64,000 nucleotides of DNA from Patulibacter minatonensis DSM 18081 (GCF_000519325.1 NZ_KI912613.1:2145261-2209260), one strand, 5' to 3'; shown: positions 8,240 to 18,129, counted from the first letter of the stretch. The notes: generated from the letters alone by a model not told the origin. A program made the numbers and translations.

Positions 8240-9721
8240 GTGCCTCTCTCGCCCTTCACCCGCCCTCGACGGACCGCCGCCGCCCTCTCGGCCGCGACGG
8301 CCCTCGGTCTCGCCCTTCCCGCGGTCGCCGCCGCGGACTGGTCCTCGGGCGTGGAGCTCGACACCGGCGTCGGGGTCACCGGCCTGACCGTCGACCAGGC
8401 GGGGGCCCGCATCGTCGGGGCCCGCGGGTCCGACAGCAAGAAGCGCGTCAACACGCACCTGATGGGCGTCGACGCCGACGGCAGCGCCGGCGCGCTGCGG
8501 ACCGCGGCCGGCATCGTCCAGGATCCCGTCAACTACGACGGCGACGGCGTCCTCTGGGCCCGGCAGACGTCGATCGGCACCGTCAGGCGGACGGTGCCCA
8601 ACGGCAAGGGCGGGTCCAAGAGCCTGACCCTCACGAACTACCGCCTCGGCGTCTCCGCCGGGAAGACCGCGTCGGTCACGATGGGTACCGCCCGCCCGTT
8701 CGGCACGGCCGTCCTCGACGAGCCCGCGAAGATCGCCGGCAACCCGAAGGGCAGCGTCGTGATGGCGTGGAGCGACGTCGGCGACGACGGCGTCGTCCGC
8801 GTCTACGCGTCCTGGCGCAAGGGCGAGGGCAAGGCCACCAAGGTCACGCTCAGCAAGCCGCGCAAGATCAGTACGTCGAAGTCCAGCCGCCTCCTCGCCG
8901 TCGCCGCGGGCGCCGGCGGGCGCGCCGTCCTCGTCTACCAGACCGGTGCGAGCGACTCGACGCGCCGGCTCTACGCCCGCTCGCTCTCGATGGGCCGGAA
9001 CGAGCTCGGCAAGCCGCAGACGCTGCGCCGTGGCGGACCCGGGTTCCCCAACGCGACCGCGTCCATCGGCGGCAAGGGCCGCGCCGTCGTGGCGTGGGGC
9101 GAGCAGGACTCCGCGACCGAACGGACGAAGCCGTACGTCGTCCGCGCGACGACCCGCGACACCGACAAGAGCCGGTTCTCCGTCCCGAAGCCGATCGACA
9201 AGGGCGGGACCACCGTCCGCGCACCGGGCGGCGCGCTCGTCTCCACGATCGACGGCGCCGGCCGGCCGACGGTCGCGTGGAGCCAGCAGGTCGGCAGCGT
9301 CGCCGACGGCACCGCCCACGACATCCCGCGCGTGGCCGAGGGCGACGCCACCGGCGCGCTCGGCACCCCGCGCGACATCGCCGCCGCCGGCCGCGTGCAC
9401 GGCATCGCGTCGTCGGACAAGACGGGCACCACCGGCCTCGTCCTCGTCCGGGAGCAGGAGCGCCCGATCGGCGGCTCCAACGGCGACCGCGGCGTCGCGG
9501 TCCAGGCCGCCTTCCGGCCCGCCGGTGGGACCCTCGCGGCCCCCGAGAACATCGACCAGTTCACCGACGAGCAGCTGCTCGACCGCAGCAACGCGTTCGG
9601 CTCCGCCGCCATCGGTGCGCTCCCCGACGGCACGTTCACCGTCGCGTGGACCAGGGCCGAGATCGTCAAGGGCAAGCTCCGCGCGTCGGCGCTCTTCAGC
9701 GACCGCACCGCGGCCCCGTAG
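8240..9721 (+). CDS. secreted hypothetical protein
   Basis: 493-residue exported protein of unknown function. Residues 1-33 (RPRRTAAALSAATALGLALP then AVAAADW) form a clear signal peptide with an AxA cleavage site. The rest is a repeated beta-strand pattern of 'VVMAWSDVGDDGVVRVYASW', 'RAVVAWGEQDSATE', 'PTVAWSQQVG' and 'FTVAWTRAEI', recurring every 40-90 residues, consistent with a beta-propeller or sialidase-like repeat fold outside the cell. No Asp-box or catalytic residues recognised. GTG start at 8240. The gene is followed at 96 nt by purD on the same strand, but purD has its own -10. Confidence 0.75.
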   Translation: MPLSPFTRPRRTAAALSAATALGLALPAVAAADWSSGVELDTGVGVTGLTVDQAGARIVGARGSDSKKRVNTHLMGVDADGSAGALRTAAGIVQDPVNYDGDGVLWARQTSIGTVRRTVPNGKGGSKSLTLTNYRLGVSAGKTASVTMGTARPFGTAVLDEPAKIAGNPKGSVVMAWSDVGDDGVVRVYASWRKGEGKATKVTLSKPRKISTSKSSRLLAVAAGAGGRAVLVYQTGASDSTRRLYARSLSMGRNELGKPQTLRRGGPGFPNATASIGGKGRAVVAWGEQDSATERTKPYVVRATTRDTDKSRFSVPKPIDKGGTTVRAPGGALVSTIDGAGRPTVAWSQQVGSVADGTAHDIPRVAEGDATGALGTPRDIAAAGRVHGIASSDKTGTTGLVLVREQERPIGGSNGDRGVAVQAAFRPAGGTLAAPENIDQFTDEQLLDRSNAFGSAAIGALPDGTFTVAWTRAEIVKGKLRASALFSDRTAAP

Positions 9722-9817
9722 CACCCGGCCGGGCGGCACGGCGGTGGCGCGCCGACGCTCCGTCCGGGCCGCGTCACCGCCCGGCGGTGCGCCCCGCGCG
9801 CCGGTAGCGTGCCGGGC

Positions 9818-11113
9818 ATGCCGAAGGTTCTCGTCGTCGGTGCGGGAGGTCGCGAGCACGCGATCGTCCGCGCGCTCCTCCGCACCGCCGCCGAGGCCCC
9901 GGAGGTCCACGCGGCACCCGGCAACCCCGGGATCGCCGCCGACGCGCAGGTCCACGACGTCGCCGCCGACGACGTCCCGGGGCTCGTCGCGCTGGCGCAG
10001 GGGCTGGCGGTCGACCTCGTCGTCGTCGGTCCTGAGGTGCCGCTCGTCGCCGGCCTCGTCGACGCGCTGCGCGATGCCCGGATCCCGGCCTTCGGGCCGA
10101 CCGCCGCCGCCGCGCGCCTGGAGGGCTCCAAGGCGTTCGCCAAGGAGATCATGATCGCCGCCGGCGTCCCGACCGCCGGGTACGAGACCGTCACGACCGT
10201 CGACGCCGGGATGGCCGCGGTCACGGGGTACCCCGTCGTCCTGAAGTACGACGGCCTCGCCGCCGGGAAGGGCGTCGTCATCGCCGAGGACGAGGAGACG
10301 GCCCGCGCGACCCTCGTCGACATGCTCGAGGACCACCAGTTCGGCGACGCGGCAGTCGTCGTCGAGGAGTTCCTCGGCGGCGAGGAGGTCTCGCTGCTCG
10401 CGATCTGCGACGGCGTCCGCGCGATCCCGCTCGCCCCCGCCCAGGACTACAAGCGGATCTTCGAGGGCGACCTCGGCCCGAACACCGGCGGGATGGGCAG
10501 CTACTCGCCGGTCGTCGGCGTCGACGCGGCCCGCGCCCGGGAGATCTCCGCGGCGGTGCACCAGCCCGTCGTCGACGAGCTCGCGCGCCGCGGCACCCCG
10601 TTCACCGGGGTCCTCTACGCCGGCCTGATGGTCGACGACGAGGCGGGCACCGTGAAGGTCCTCGAGTACAACACCCGCTTCGGCGACCCCGAGACCCAGG
10701 CCGTCCTGCCGCGGCTGCAGAGCGACCTGCTCGCGCTCTCCGCCGCCGCCGCCGGCGGTCCGGAGGCGACCCCCGGCGGACTGGAGGGCGTCGAGCTGCG
10801 GTGGGACCCGCGCTGGGCGGTCACGCTGGTCCTGGCGTCGCGCGGCTACCCGTCGTCGCCCCGCACCGGCGACGTCATCAAGGGGCTCGGCAGCACGCCC
10901 GGCTCCGTCGAGGTCACGCACGCCGGCACGGCGATCGACGAGCAGGGCCGCACCGTCACCGCCGGTGGCCGGGTCCTGAACGTCACCGCGCTCGGGGAGT
11001 CGCCGTCGAGCGCCCGGCAGGCGGCCTACGCGACCGCGCAGGGCGTGCTCTTCGACGGCCGGCAGCTCCGGCGCGACATCGCGGAGCGGGCCGTGGAGCG
11101 CTTCGAGGGCTGA
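9818..11113 (+). CDS. purD: phosphoribosylamine-glycine ligase (GAR synthetase)
   Basis: 431-residue ATP-grasp enzyme for the second step of purine synthesis: phosphoribosylamine + glycine + ATP to GAR. Diagnostic segments in order: VLVVGAGGREHAI at the N-terminus, 'APGNPGI', 'VVVGPEVPL', 'GPTAAAARLEGSKAFAKE', ATP-grasp 'YPVVLKYDGLAAGKGV', 'GPNTGGMGSYSP' and 'VLEYNTRFGDPETQ'. Length fits the family (~425). Start: ATG at 9818, exactly 7 nt after TAGCGT (9805-9810), suggesting a leaderless message and arguing against the GTG at 9809. Other pur genes in the window are unlinked (purB, purC, purSQL). Confidence 0.97.
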   Translation: MPKVLVVGAGGREHAIVRALLRTAAEAPEVHAAPGNPGIAADAQVHDVAADDVPGLVALAQGLAVDLVVVGPEVPLVAGLVDALRDARIPAFGPTAAAARLEGSKAFAKEIMIAAGVPTAGYETVTTVDAGMAAVTGYPVVLKYDGLAAGKGVVIAEDEETARATLVDMLEDHQFGDAAVVVEEFLGGEEVSLLAICDGVRAIPLAPAQDYKRIFEGDLGPNTGGMGSYSPVVGVDAARAREISAAVHQPVVDELARRGTPFTGVLYAGLMVDDEAGTVKVLEYNTRFGDPETQAVLPRLQSDLLALSAAAAGGPEATPGGLEGVELRWDPRWAVTLVLASRGYPSSPRTGDVIKGLGSTPGSVEVTHAGTAIDEQGRTVTAGGRVLNVTALGESPSSARQAAYATAQGVLFDGRQLRRDIAERAVERFEG

Positions 11114-11135
11114 GCCCGCCGGCACGGGCGGCGGG

Positions 11136-11173
11136 GCCGGCCCGCCCCGGCGAGGCCGCCCCGGCGGGCCGGC
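11136..11173 (+). terminator. GC-rich hairpin after purD
   Basis: Inverted repeat GCCGGCCCGCC (11136-11146) / GGCGGGCCGGC (11163-11173), an 11-bp perfect stem with a 16-nt loop, starting 22 nt after the purD stop. There is no T-run, so it is a stem-only candidate as usual in very GC-rich genomes. Confidence 0.5.
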
Positions 11174-11305
11174 ACACCGGCGGACGGCGGGGTCGCGATG
11201 GACCGGTGCCTGCACCGAACGTGACGCGTTGCCGCTCACGGTATGCGGTGAACGGTGTACAACGTCGGGGTTCCCACCCCCCCCGAACCGAATCGAGGTC
11301 GAGCC

Positions 11306-12748
11306 ATGCGGCTCAAGCGCCTGTGCACCTTCCCGAACGTCGTCGCCTGCGTGGTCCTGTTCTTCGTCCTCGGCGGTGACGCCGCCGCGAAGGAGGCGTC
11401 GAAGCTGATCACGGGGAAGCAGGTCAAGGACCGATCACTGACGGCCAAGGACGTCAAGAACGCCACGCTGACCGGCAAGCAGATCAAGAGCCGGTCGGTC
11501 CAGACCTCCGACATCGCGAAGAACGCGATCACGGGCGCCGAGGTCAAGGACGGGTCGCTCGGCCCGGCGGACTTCTCCGGCTCGGTCGCCGGCCCGGCGG
11601 GGGCGAAGGGCGAGCCCGGGGCGAAGGGCGAGAAGGGCGACACCGGGGCGAAGGGCGACAAGGGCGACACCGGGGCGCCCGGACCGACGGGGCAGATCCA
11701 GGGCGCGACCGCGGGCGGCGACCTGACCGGCACCTTCCCGAACCCGGCCATCGGCAACGGGGCCGTGACGGGCGCGAAGATCGCCACGTCGACGGTCACC
11801 GGGGCGAACCTGAAGCTGCCGTTCGCGGTGGCGAGCGCCGAGCAGCTGTCCCCGCTGTCGGTCACGAGCTCCGCGAACAGCGACGACCCGGTGGTGTCCT
11901 CCGTCTCCACCAGCACCCAGGCGATCAAGCCGGCGCTGTACGGCGAGGTCAACAGCATCTTCGCCAACTTCGGGACCGCGGGCGTGTACGGCAAGAGCGC
12001 CGGCACCGGTGGCTACGCCGGTCTGTTCTACTCGAGCAACGCCGCCGGCAACGGCCCCGCGCTCCTGGCGCTCACCGAGGGCAACGGCAACGGCATCACC
12101 ACGAACGCCGGCAGCAGCGGCGACGGCATCGAGTCCTCGGTCGACGGCAACGGCAACGCGGTCTTCGGATTCACGCCGAACTTCGGGACGGGCCGTGCCG
12201 CGCGCTTCGCGAACTTCAACACGAGCAACACGAACGCGCCCCTCCGCGTCGACCAGGCGAGCACGGGGAGCATCGCCGAGTTCCGCGCGAGCAACGCGAA
12301 CGTGGCCCGGATCAACGCGGCCGGCAGGGGCTTCTTCAACGGCGGCACCCAGACCGGTGGCGCCGACCTGGCCGAGGTCGTGCCGACCTGCGGCCCGCGT
12401 CCCGTCCCCGGCCAGGTCGTCGAGATCGACCCGCGGACGCCCGACTGCTTCCGCCTCGCCCGCACCGCCGGCAGCACCCTCGTCGCGGGCGTCGTCTCGA
12501 CGGAGCCGGGCGTGACGCTCGGCGCCGACGAGGACGACGCCCTCGGGCCGCAGCTGGCGCTCGCCGGACGCGTGCCGGTCGGCGTCACGGGCCGGGTGCG
12601 CATCGGCGACCTCCTCGTCGCCTCGTCGACGCCGGGGCGGGCGCAGCGCGGCGGTGCCGACCCCGCGGCCGGATCGGTCATCGGCAAGGCCCTGGGCACG
12701 AGCGACGGGGCGAGCGGGCGCGTGACGATGCTCGTGCAGCCCCGCTGA
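11306..12748 (+). CDS. collagen-like surface/secreted protein
   Basis: 480-residue exported protein. An N-terminal membrane/signal segment (FPNVVACVVLFFVLGGDAAA, residues ~9-28) precedes a lysine-rich region with imperfect ~10-residue repeats (LTGKQIKSRSVQTSDI). A short collagen-like stretch of about ten Gly-X-Y triplets (GAKGEPGAKGEKGDTGAKGD) follows, then an Asn/Ser/Gly-rich middle. The C-terminal ~120 residues (from GGADLAEVVP) resemble the end domain of bacterial tail-fibre/adhesin-like proteins, with 'GVVSTEPGVTLG' and 'GRVRIGDLLVASSTPGRA'. ATG at 11306 has GAGG upstream and is preferred to a GTG at 11255. The likely role is structural or adhesive at the cell surface (inference). Confidence 0.82.
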   Translation: MRLKRLCTFPNVVACVVLFFVLGGDAAAKEASKLITGKQVKDRSLTAKDVKNATLTGKQIKSRSVQTSDIAKNAITGAEVKDGSLGPADFSGSVAGPAGAKGEPGAKGEKGDTGAKGDKGDTGAPGPTGQIQGATAGGDLTGTFPNPAIGNGAVTGAKIATSTVTGANLKLPFAVASAEQLSPLSVTSSANSDDPVVSSVSTSTQAIKPALYGEVNSIFANFGTAGVYGKSAGTGGYAGLFYSSNAAGNGPALLALTEGNGNGITTNAGSSGDGIESSVDGNGNAVFGFTPNFGTGRAARFANFNTSNTNAPLRVDQASTGSIAEFRASNANVARINAAGRGFFNGGTQTGGADLAEVVPTCGPRPVPGQVVEIDPRTPDCFRLARTAGSTLVAGVVSTEPGVTLGADEDDALGPQLALAGRVPVGVTGRVRIGDLLVASSTPGRAQRGGADPAAGSVIGKALGTSDGASGRVTMLVQPR

Positions 12749-13039
12749 CGGGCCGGCGGACGCCGCCCGGCCGTGGCGCACGAGGGCCCGGGCCGGACGC
12801 GGCGGTCCGGGCGTCGGGGTCCGCCGGCTCGTCGTGGGCCGGCGGTCGTCCGGCTGCGGCGCGGCCGTGGGGCGCCCGGATGGTGCCCGGACCACATCGC
12901 GGCGCACCAGGACGGTTCGAGAAGACCGTTCCCGCACGGCACGCGCGGCGTAGCGTGCTCGTGCGGGACACCCCGCCGCCGTCCCCGGCCGGGGCACCGC
13001 GGCCACCCGCCGCCCTCCGACCCCAGCCCAGGAGCTCCC

Positions 13040-14227
13040 GTGCCGCTCGATCCCACCACCCTCGACGGCGTCCTGCAGCGGGCCGTGGCCGAAGGGCGGA
13101 TCCCCGGCGTCGCCGCCGTCGTCACCGATCGCGACGGGACCCTCTACGAGGGCGTGGCCGGCGTGCTGCAGGAGGGTGGGGCACCGGTCGACGCGCGGAC
13201 GATCTTCCGGTACGCGTCGTGCACGAAGGCCCTGGCGAGCGTCGCGGCGCTCCAGCTCCTCGAGCAGGGGCGCTTCGGGCTCGAGGACGACGTCGCGACC
13301 CACCTCCCCGAGTTCGGTGAGCTCCAGGTCCTCGACCACTTCGACGGCGACACGCCGGTCCTCCGCGCGCCGTCGCGGCCGCCCGTCGTGCGGGAGCTGA
13401 TGACGCACAGCACCGGGGTCACCTACTTCTTCACGAACGCGAAGATCGCCCGCTTCCACGAGGTCACCGGCATCCCGCACGTCCTCACCGGCGACAAGGC
13501 GGCGCTCACGAAGGTTCCGCTCGCCGCGGACCCCGGGACCGTCTGGGACTACGGCACGAACACCGACTGGCTCGGACTGCTGGTGGAGCACCTGAGCGGC
13601 CAGACCCTCGACGCGTACCTCGCGGAGCACGTGCTCGGGCCGCTCGGGATGGACGACGTGACGTTCTCCCCGACCGACGAGCAGCGCGCGCGGACGATGC
13701 CCGTCCACATGCGGACCCCCGAAGGCGGGCTGGTGGCGACCGAGCTCGACCTGGTGCCGTCGCCGGACTGGTGGCCCGGTGGGCACGGTCTCTTCGGCAC
13801 CGCGTCCGCGTACGGCCGGCTGATCCGGGCGCTCCTGCGCGGCGGGGAGCTCGACGGCGTCCGCATCCTCCGCGAGGAGACCGTCGAGCTGGCGTTCTCC
13901 GACCACCTCGCCGGCGTCCCGATGCCCGCGGACGGCATCACGAGCGCCGCGCCCGAGTTCAGCAACGACGTCCCGGCGCTGCCCTTCGCGCAGACGTGGG
14001 GCCTCGGCTTCCACCTGACGCTCGAGGACGTCCCCGGCATGCGCCGCGCGGGCACCGGCGACTGGGCCGGCCTGTTCAACCTCTACTACTGGATCGACCG
14101 CGGCACCGGCGTCGGCGGCATGCTCCTGACGCAGGTCCTCCCGTTCTTCGACGCGGGGGTGGTCCAGACGTTCGTGGAGCTCGAGGCGACAGTCTACGCG
14201 CGGGTCGGCGCGGTCGAGACGGCCTGA
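13040..14227 (+). CDS. serine hydrolase of the beta-lactamase/esterase (class C-like) family
   Basis: 395-residue serine hydrolase of the penicillin-binding-protein/beta-lactamase fold; such proteins act as esterases or peptidases. SxxK motif 'YASCTKALAS' near residue 59 supplies the nucleophile Ser and Lys; 'WDYGTNTDWLGLLVEHLSG' carries the YxN-type second motif; 'GGHGLFGTASAYGRL' matches the usual C-terminal region. No signal peptide, so it is probably cytoplasmic. Start: GTG at 13040 with AGGAG 5 nt upstream; longer in-frame extensions are low-complexity. TAGCGT at 12951-12956 could be the -10 of a ~75-nt leader. The 291-nt gap before the gene shows nothing else. Confidence 0.87.
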   Translation: MPLDPTTLDGVLQRAVAEGRIPGVAAVVTDRDGTLYEGVAGVLQEGGAPVDARTIFRYASCTKALASVAALQLLEQGRFGLEDDVATHLPEFGELQVLDHFDGDTPVLRAPSRPPVVRELMTHSTGVTYFFTNAKIARFHEVTGIPHVLTGDKAALTKVPLAADPGTVWDYGTNTDWLGLLVEHLSGQTLDAYLAEHVLGPLGMDDVTFSPTDEQRARTMPVHMRTPEGGLVATELDLVPSPDWWPGGHGLFGTASAYGRLIRALLRGGELDGVRILREETVELAFSDHLAGVPMPADGITSAAPEFSNDVPALPFAQTWGLGFHLTLEDVPGMRRAGTGDWAGLFNLYYWIDRGTGVGGMLLTQVLPFFDAGVVQTFVELEATVYARVGAVETA

Positions 14228-14341
14228 TCGGCAGGGCGGCCCGCTCGAACGGCGGGCGCGGGCGGACGCCGGCGACGACCGCGCGCCGCCGGCGGTCCGA
14301 CGTCACGCGCGGGCGGGCCCGCACCCGCCAGACTTCCCCGG

Positions 14342-14920
14342 GTGACCACGCCCGATGACCGCCCGCGCGCCCGCACCGTCTCGAGCCGCGAGGCCTACCG
14401 GAACCCGTGGATGGTGCTGCGCGAGGACGTCATCGAACGGCCCCACCCCGACGGGGTCCCGCGCCCCGGGCTCTACGCGGTCGTGATGAAGCCCCATTCC
14501 GCCGTCGTCGTGCCGTTCGACGGCGACGTCGTCCACCTCGTCGGCCAGCACCGGTACCCGATCGACCGCTGGTCGTGGGAGTTCCCCCAGGGGGCGCACC
14601 ACGGGGAGGACGACGACCAGGACCACGAGGCGGTGGCCCGGGGCGAGCTGGAGGAGGAGACGGGGTTCGTCGCCGGGACCATGCGCCGGCTCGGCGACCT
14701 CGCCTTCGCGCCGGGGATGTCGGACCAGCTCTTCACCGCCTGGCTCGCGACCGACCTGCGGGCCGGCGAGCCGACGCCGGACGCCGAGGAGGAGGGCATG
14801 CTCCGCCACCGCACGGTCACCCCCGGCGAGCTCGACGCGATGGTCCGCGGCGGCGAGGTCGTCGACGCCGCGACCGTCGCCACGTGGCACCTGGCGCGCC
14901 CGTGGATCGGCGACGACTGA
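14342..14920 (+). CDS. NUDIX hydrolase
   Basis: 192-residue NUDIX protein resembling ADP-ribose/nucleoside-diphosphate-sugar pyrophosphatases: 'YRNPWMVLREDVIERP', 'VVMKPHSAVVVPFDGDVVHL', 'QHRYPIDRWSWEFPQG'. The Nudix box spans about residues 84-107 (G...E...ARGELEEETGF). The metal-binding Glu residues are present, but the canonical Arg before Glu-Leu is shifted by one (A-R-G-E-L), a variant also seen in other members. GTG start at 14342 is preceded by CAGACT and a 7-nt gap. Substrate cannot be specified. Confidence 0.88.
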   Translation: MTTPDDRPRARTVSSREAYRNPWMVLREDVIERPHPDGVPRPGLYAVVMKPHSAVVVPFDGDVVHLVGQHRYPIDRWSWEFPQGAHHGEDDDQDHEAVARGELEEETGFVAGTMRRLGDLAFAPGMSDQLFTAWLATDLRAGEPTPDAEEEGMLRHRTVTPGELDAMVRGGEVVDAATVATWHLARPWIGDD

Positions 14921-15002
14921 GGCGCGTCGCCGGCGCGTCGCCCGACGGTGCGGGCCGGACGCGCCGAACCCCGCCGCGGGTGCGCCCGGACGACCGCGAC
15001 CG

Positions 15003-16097
15003 TCAATCGGGCAGCCGCGCCGCGAACAGCGGCGCCGGGACGTCCGGGTCGTCGGCGTCGGAGACCAGCAGCACGTCGATGCTGCCGAGCGACGGGTTGT
15101 AGGTCGCGTCGACGCCCTCGAGCTTGATCGTCCGGTCCTCGAGGGGGATCAGGGAGAGCAGCTCGCCGGCCGCGGAGATCACCCCGACAGCGGAGCCCGC
15201 GATCACGTTCTGCACGGGCGAGCCGTCCGGGCCCTCGCCGGCCGCGGTGAACACGAGCCGGCCCTCCGGATCGCCGCTGACCGCGTCGAGGTCGGTGAAG
15301 TCGATCTTCACGTCGTGGGTCCCGCCGTCGTGCTCGACGGGGAGGTGCCCGAGGTCGTACTCGTGGAAGCCTTGGAGCTCGAGCTCGCCGACCGAGAGGT
15401 CCGTGTAGAGCGACTCCAGGACCTCGCCGAGGTCGAGGAAGATCAGGAGGTTCTTCGCCGGCTCCCCGTCGTCGTCGATCGAGTTGCCGCGCTGGGCGAG
15501 CACGAGCGACTGCCCATAGACCGCCATCCCCTCGATGTTCAGCTCGCCGGTGATGGCGTCGCCCTGCTCGAGCGAGTCGTGCAGCGCCTCGAGCGAGACC
15601 TTCGCCGGCAGCCCCGCGATGTGGCCGTCCTCGTCGAGCGAGTAGACGACGCAGGTGGAGCGCCGGAAGCCCTCCCAGCTCATGCCGCCGGACCCCGACA
15701 TCATCAGGAGGCCGTGCGGGAACCGCCGGAGGATCTCGGCGCGCTCGGGGTGCTCGAGCGCCTCGACGTGCTCGCGCAGCACGAGGGTCAGGGCCTCGAA
15801 GTCGGCCTTCTTCGACGCACGCTCCTTCGGGTCGACCGGCAGGACTCCGGGAATGATCCGCTCCGCGAACCCGGGCTGCAGCAGGTCGGCGTCCTCGTGC
15901 CGGCGCAGCGCCTCCATGACCGGTGCGGGGTCGAGGTCGAACTCGGCGACGCTCGCCTGGTCGTCACCGACGGAGTAGAGCCGGCCGCCCGACCACGCCG
16001 TTCCCGACGCGGCCGAGAGGAACGGCGGGTCGTTCGGCTGCGGGTTCACGACGCGGTGCTCGCCCAGGCGGATGACGCGGAGGGCGGGCTCAGGCAT
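15003..16097 (-). CDS. hypothetical protein, propeller-like (possible DUF6929-type)
   Basis: 364-residue protein without a signal peptide. Strand-turn repeats, and segments such as 'FLSAASGTAWSGGRLYSVGD', 'LNIEGMAVYGQSLVLAQRGN' and 'LEGVDATYNPSLGSIDVLLV', recall phytase-like or esterase-like beta-propellers in which Glu/Gly-Met motifs recur once per blade. I recognise no catalytic residues, and the DUF label is only an impression from pattern. Start: ATG at 16095-16097, the first Met before 'PEPALRVIRLGEHRVVNP'. It lies 179 nt downstream of the malic enzyme on the same strand, and nothing recognisable is in that gap. Confidence 0.7.
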   Translation of the reverse strand: MPEPALRVIRLGEHRVVNPQPNDPPFLSAASGTAWSGGRLYSVGDDQASVAEFDLDPAPVMEALRRHEDADLLQPGFAERIIPGVLPVDPKERASKKADFEALTLVLREHVEALEHPERAEILRRFPHGLLMMSGSGGMSWEGFRRSTCVVYSLDEDGHIAGLPAKVSLEALHDSLEQGDAITGELNIEGMAVYGQSLVLAQRGNSIDDDGEPAKNLLIFLDLGEVLESLYTDLSVGELELQGFHEYDLGHLPVEHDGGTHDVKIDFTDLDAVSGDPEGRLVFTAAGEGPDGSPVQNVIAGSAVGVISAAGELLSLIPLEDRTIKLEGVDATYNPSLGSIDVLLVSDADDPDVPAPLFAARLPD

Positions 16098-16276
16098 GCG
16101 ACGGCGACGGGGCGGCGGGACAGGGGAACATGGGTCGCCCGTACCCCGTCCACCTCCCGGCGACGAGCGGTTCGGCGCGCGGTGATGCGACCGCGCCGCC
16201 CGCCGCGGACGACGGCGGGTCGTCATGGGGGCGACGGCGGGTCGGTCCGCGCTGGCTGTCCCGGGGCGGCGGCGGG

Positions 16277-17986
16277 TCAGTCCGCGTAGACCGGCTCCCA
16301 GCGCGCCCGGGCGATGCGGTCGCGGAGGTCGTCGTCGTCGCGGTGCGGGGCGACGCCGTCCTCCACCGCGGCCTTCGCGACCGCGAGCGCCACGGTGTCC
16401 GCGACGTCGCGCAGCGCCGCGATCGGCGGCAGCAGCGTGCCGTGCGGGTCGGTCAGCGCGGGGGACAGCGACCCGAGGGACCGGGCCGCCGCGCGCAGCA
16501 TCGGGTCGGTCACCCTGGCGGCCTGCGCCGCGACGACGCCCATGCCCACCGCGGGGAAGACGTAGACGTTGTTGGACTGCGCGACCTTCACCGCGCGCCC
16601 CTCGTACTCGACGTCCGGGAACGGCGAGCCCGTCGCCATCAGCACGCGGCCCTTCGTCCAGCGCATGAGGTCCCGCGGGTCCGCCTCGGCACGCGCGGTC
16701 GGGTTCGACAGCGGCAGGATGATCGGCCGCTCCACGTGGGAGGCCATCTCGCGGACGACCTCCTCGGTGAACGCCCCGCGCGCGGTGGACAGACCGATCA
16801 ACGCGGTCGGGCGGACCCCGCGGACGACCTCGGCGAGCCCGGCGCCGGGACCGAACGGGCCGATCGCGTGCGGCAGCGCGCCCTGACCGTCGTGGGCGGT
16901 GCTCCCGCGCGGCGCGGGGCCCGAGGGCACGGCACCGCCCGCGTCGTCGCGCGCGTAGACCCGCTGGGCGTCGGTCAGGTCGGTGCGGTCCGCCGTCAAC
17001 AGGCCGTCGATGTCGACGATCCAGAACCGGCGGCGGGCGTCCTCCGGCGTCAGGCCCTCCTCGACCATCGCCGCGCGGATCTCGTCGGCGACGCCGATCG
17101 CGGCCGAGCCGGCGCCGAGGATCACCACGCGCTGCTCCTCGAGCGGCTGCCCGGCGACGTTCACGGCCCCGATCAGCGCGCCGAGCGCGACGGCGGCGGT
17201 GCCCTGGATGTCGTCGTTGAACGTGCAGATCCGGTCGCGGTACCGGTCGAGCAGCGGTCGGGCGTTCGTCGACGCGAAGTCCTCCCACTGGACGAGCACG
17301 CCGGGCAGCTCGTTCTCGACCGCCGTGACGAACTGCTCCACGAAGTCGTCGTACTCCTGGCCCTCGACGCGCTCGTGGCGCCACCCGAGGTACCCGGGGT
17401 CGTCGATGCGGTCCTGGTTGTTCGTGCCGACGTCGAGGACGATCGGCAGCGTCCGGCCGGGGTTCAGGCCGCCGATCGCCGTGTAGAGGGCGAGCTTGCC
17501 GATCGGGATGCCGAGCCCGCCGGCGCCCTGGTCGCCCAGGCCGAGGATGCGCTCGCCGTCGGTGACGACGATGACGTCGACGTCCTTCTGTCGCCGGTTG
17601 CGCAGGAGCTCCGGCAGGCGGTCGCGCATCGGGTAGGACAGCGTCAGGCCGCGCGGGCGCCGGAACAGCCGGTGGAACCGCTGGCAGGCCAGGCCGACCG
17701 TGGGCGTGTAGACGATCGGCAGCACCTCCTCCAGGTGGTTCACGAGCAGCCGGTAGAAGAGGACGATGTTCGTGTCCTGCAGCTCGCGCAGGTTCACGTA
17801 CTTGTCGATGTCGCTCCGGCGGCGGCAGAAGACCTCGTACGACCGCCGGACCTGCTCGTCGAGCGTCTCGATCGCCGGGGGCAGCAGCCCGTCGAGCCCG
17901 AGCACGCGCCGCTGCTCGGCGGTGAACGCGGTGCCCCGGTTGCGGAGGGGGTCCTCGAGGATCTGCGGGTACTGCACCGACGCCAT
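16277..17986 (-). CDS. NAD(P)-dependent malic enzyme
   Basis: 569-residue malic enzyme (oxidative decarboxylation of L-malate to pyruvate + CO2 with reduction of NAD or NADP). Length and architecture match the large SfcA/MaeA type (~565 aa). Signatures: N-terminal 'NRGTAFTAEQR', 'LPIVYTPTVG' holding the catalytic Tyr, 'GERILGLGDQGAGGLGIPIGKLALY' region with the catalytic Lys, metal-site 'FNDDIQGTAAVALGAL', NAD-binding 'VVILGAGSAAIGVADEI' and 'IILPLSNPTARAEA'. Start: ATG at 17984-17986, 6 nt after TAGGTT (17993-17998), a leaderless-type start. The upstream 444-nt gap to the divergent glycerophosphodiesterase holds a 61-bp tandem repeat array. Confidence 0.95.
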   Translation of the reverse strand: MASVQYPQILEDPLRNRGTAFTAEQRRVLGLDGLLPPAIETLDEQVRRSYEVFCRRRSDIDKYVNLRELQDTNIVLFYRLLVNHLEEVLPIVYTPTVGLACQRFHRLFRRPRGLTLSYPMRDRLPELLRNRRQKDVDVIVVTDGERILGLGDQGAGGLGIPIGKLALYTAIGGLNPGRTLPIVLDVGTNNQDRIDDPGYLGWRHERVEGQEYDDFVEQFVTAVENELPGVLVQWEDFASTNARPLLDRYRDRICTFNDDIQGTAAVALGALIGAVNVAGQPLEEQRVVILGAGSAAIGVADEIRAAMVEEGLTPEDARRRFWIVDIDGLLTADRTDLTDAQRVYARDDAGGAVPSGPAPRGSTAHDGQGALPHAIGPFGPGAGLAEVVRGVRPTALIGLSTARGAFTEEVVREMASHVERPIILPLSNPTARAEADPRDLMRWTKGRVLMATGSPFPDVEYEGRAVKVAQSNNVYVFPAVGMGVVAAQAARVTDPMLRAAARSLGSLSPALTDPHGTLLPPIAALRDVADTVALAVAKAAVEDGVAPHRDDDDLRDRIARARWEPVYAD

Positions 17987-18129
17987 GCCCAGAACCTAGT
18001 GCGCCCCGGCCACGATCCCGGTCCCGCCCGGTGACGGCCCACCCGGCCGGGGACCCTGTGGTCGTTGTGGTCGCGGGGCGGGCGCCCGGAGGACCGTCGC
18101 CGAGCGCGCGGGCGACGAGAGGTGCGAGC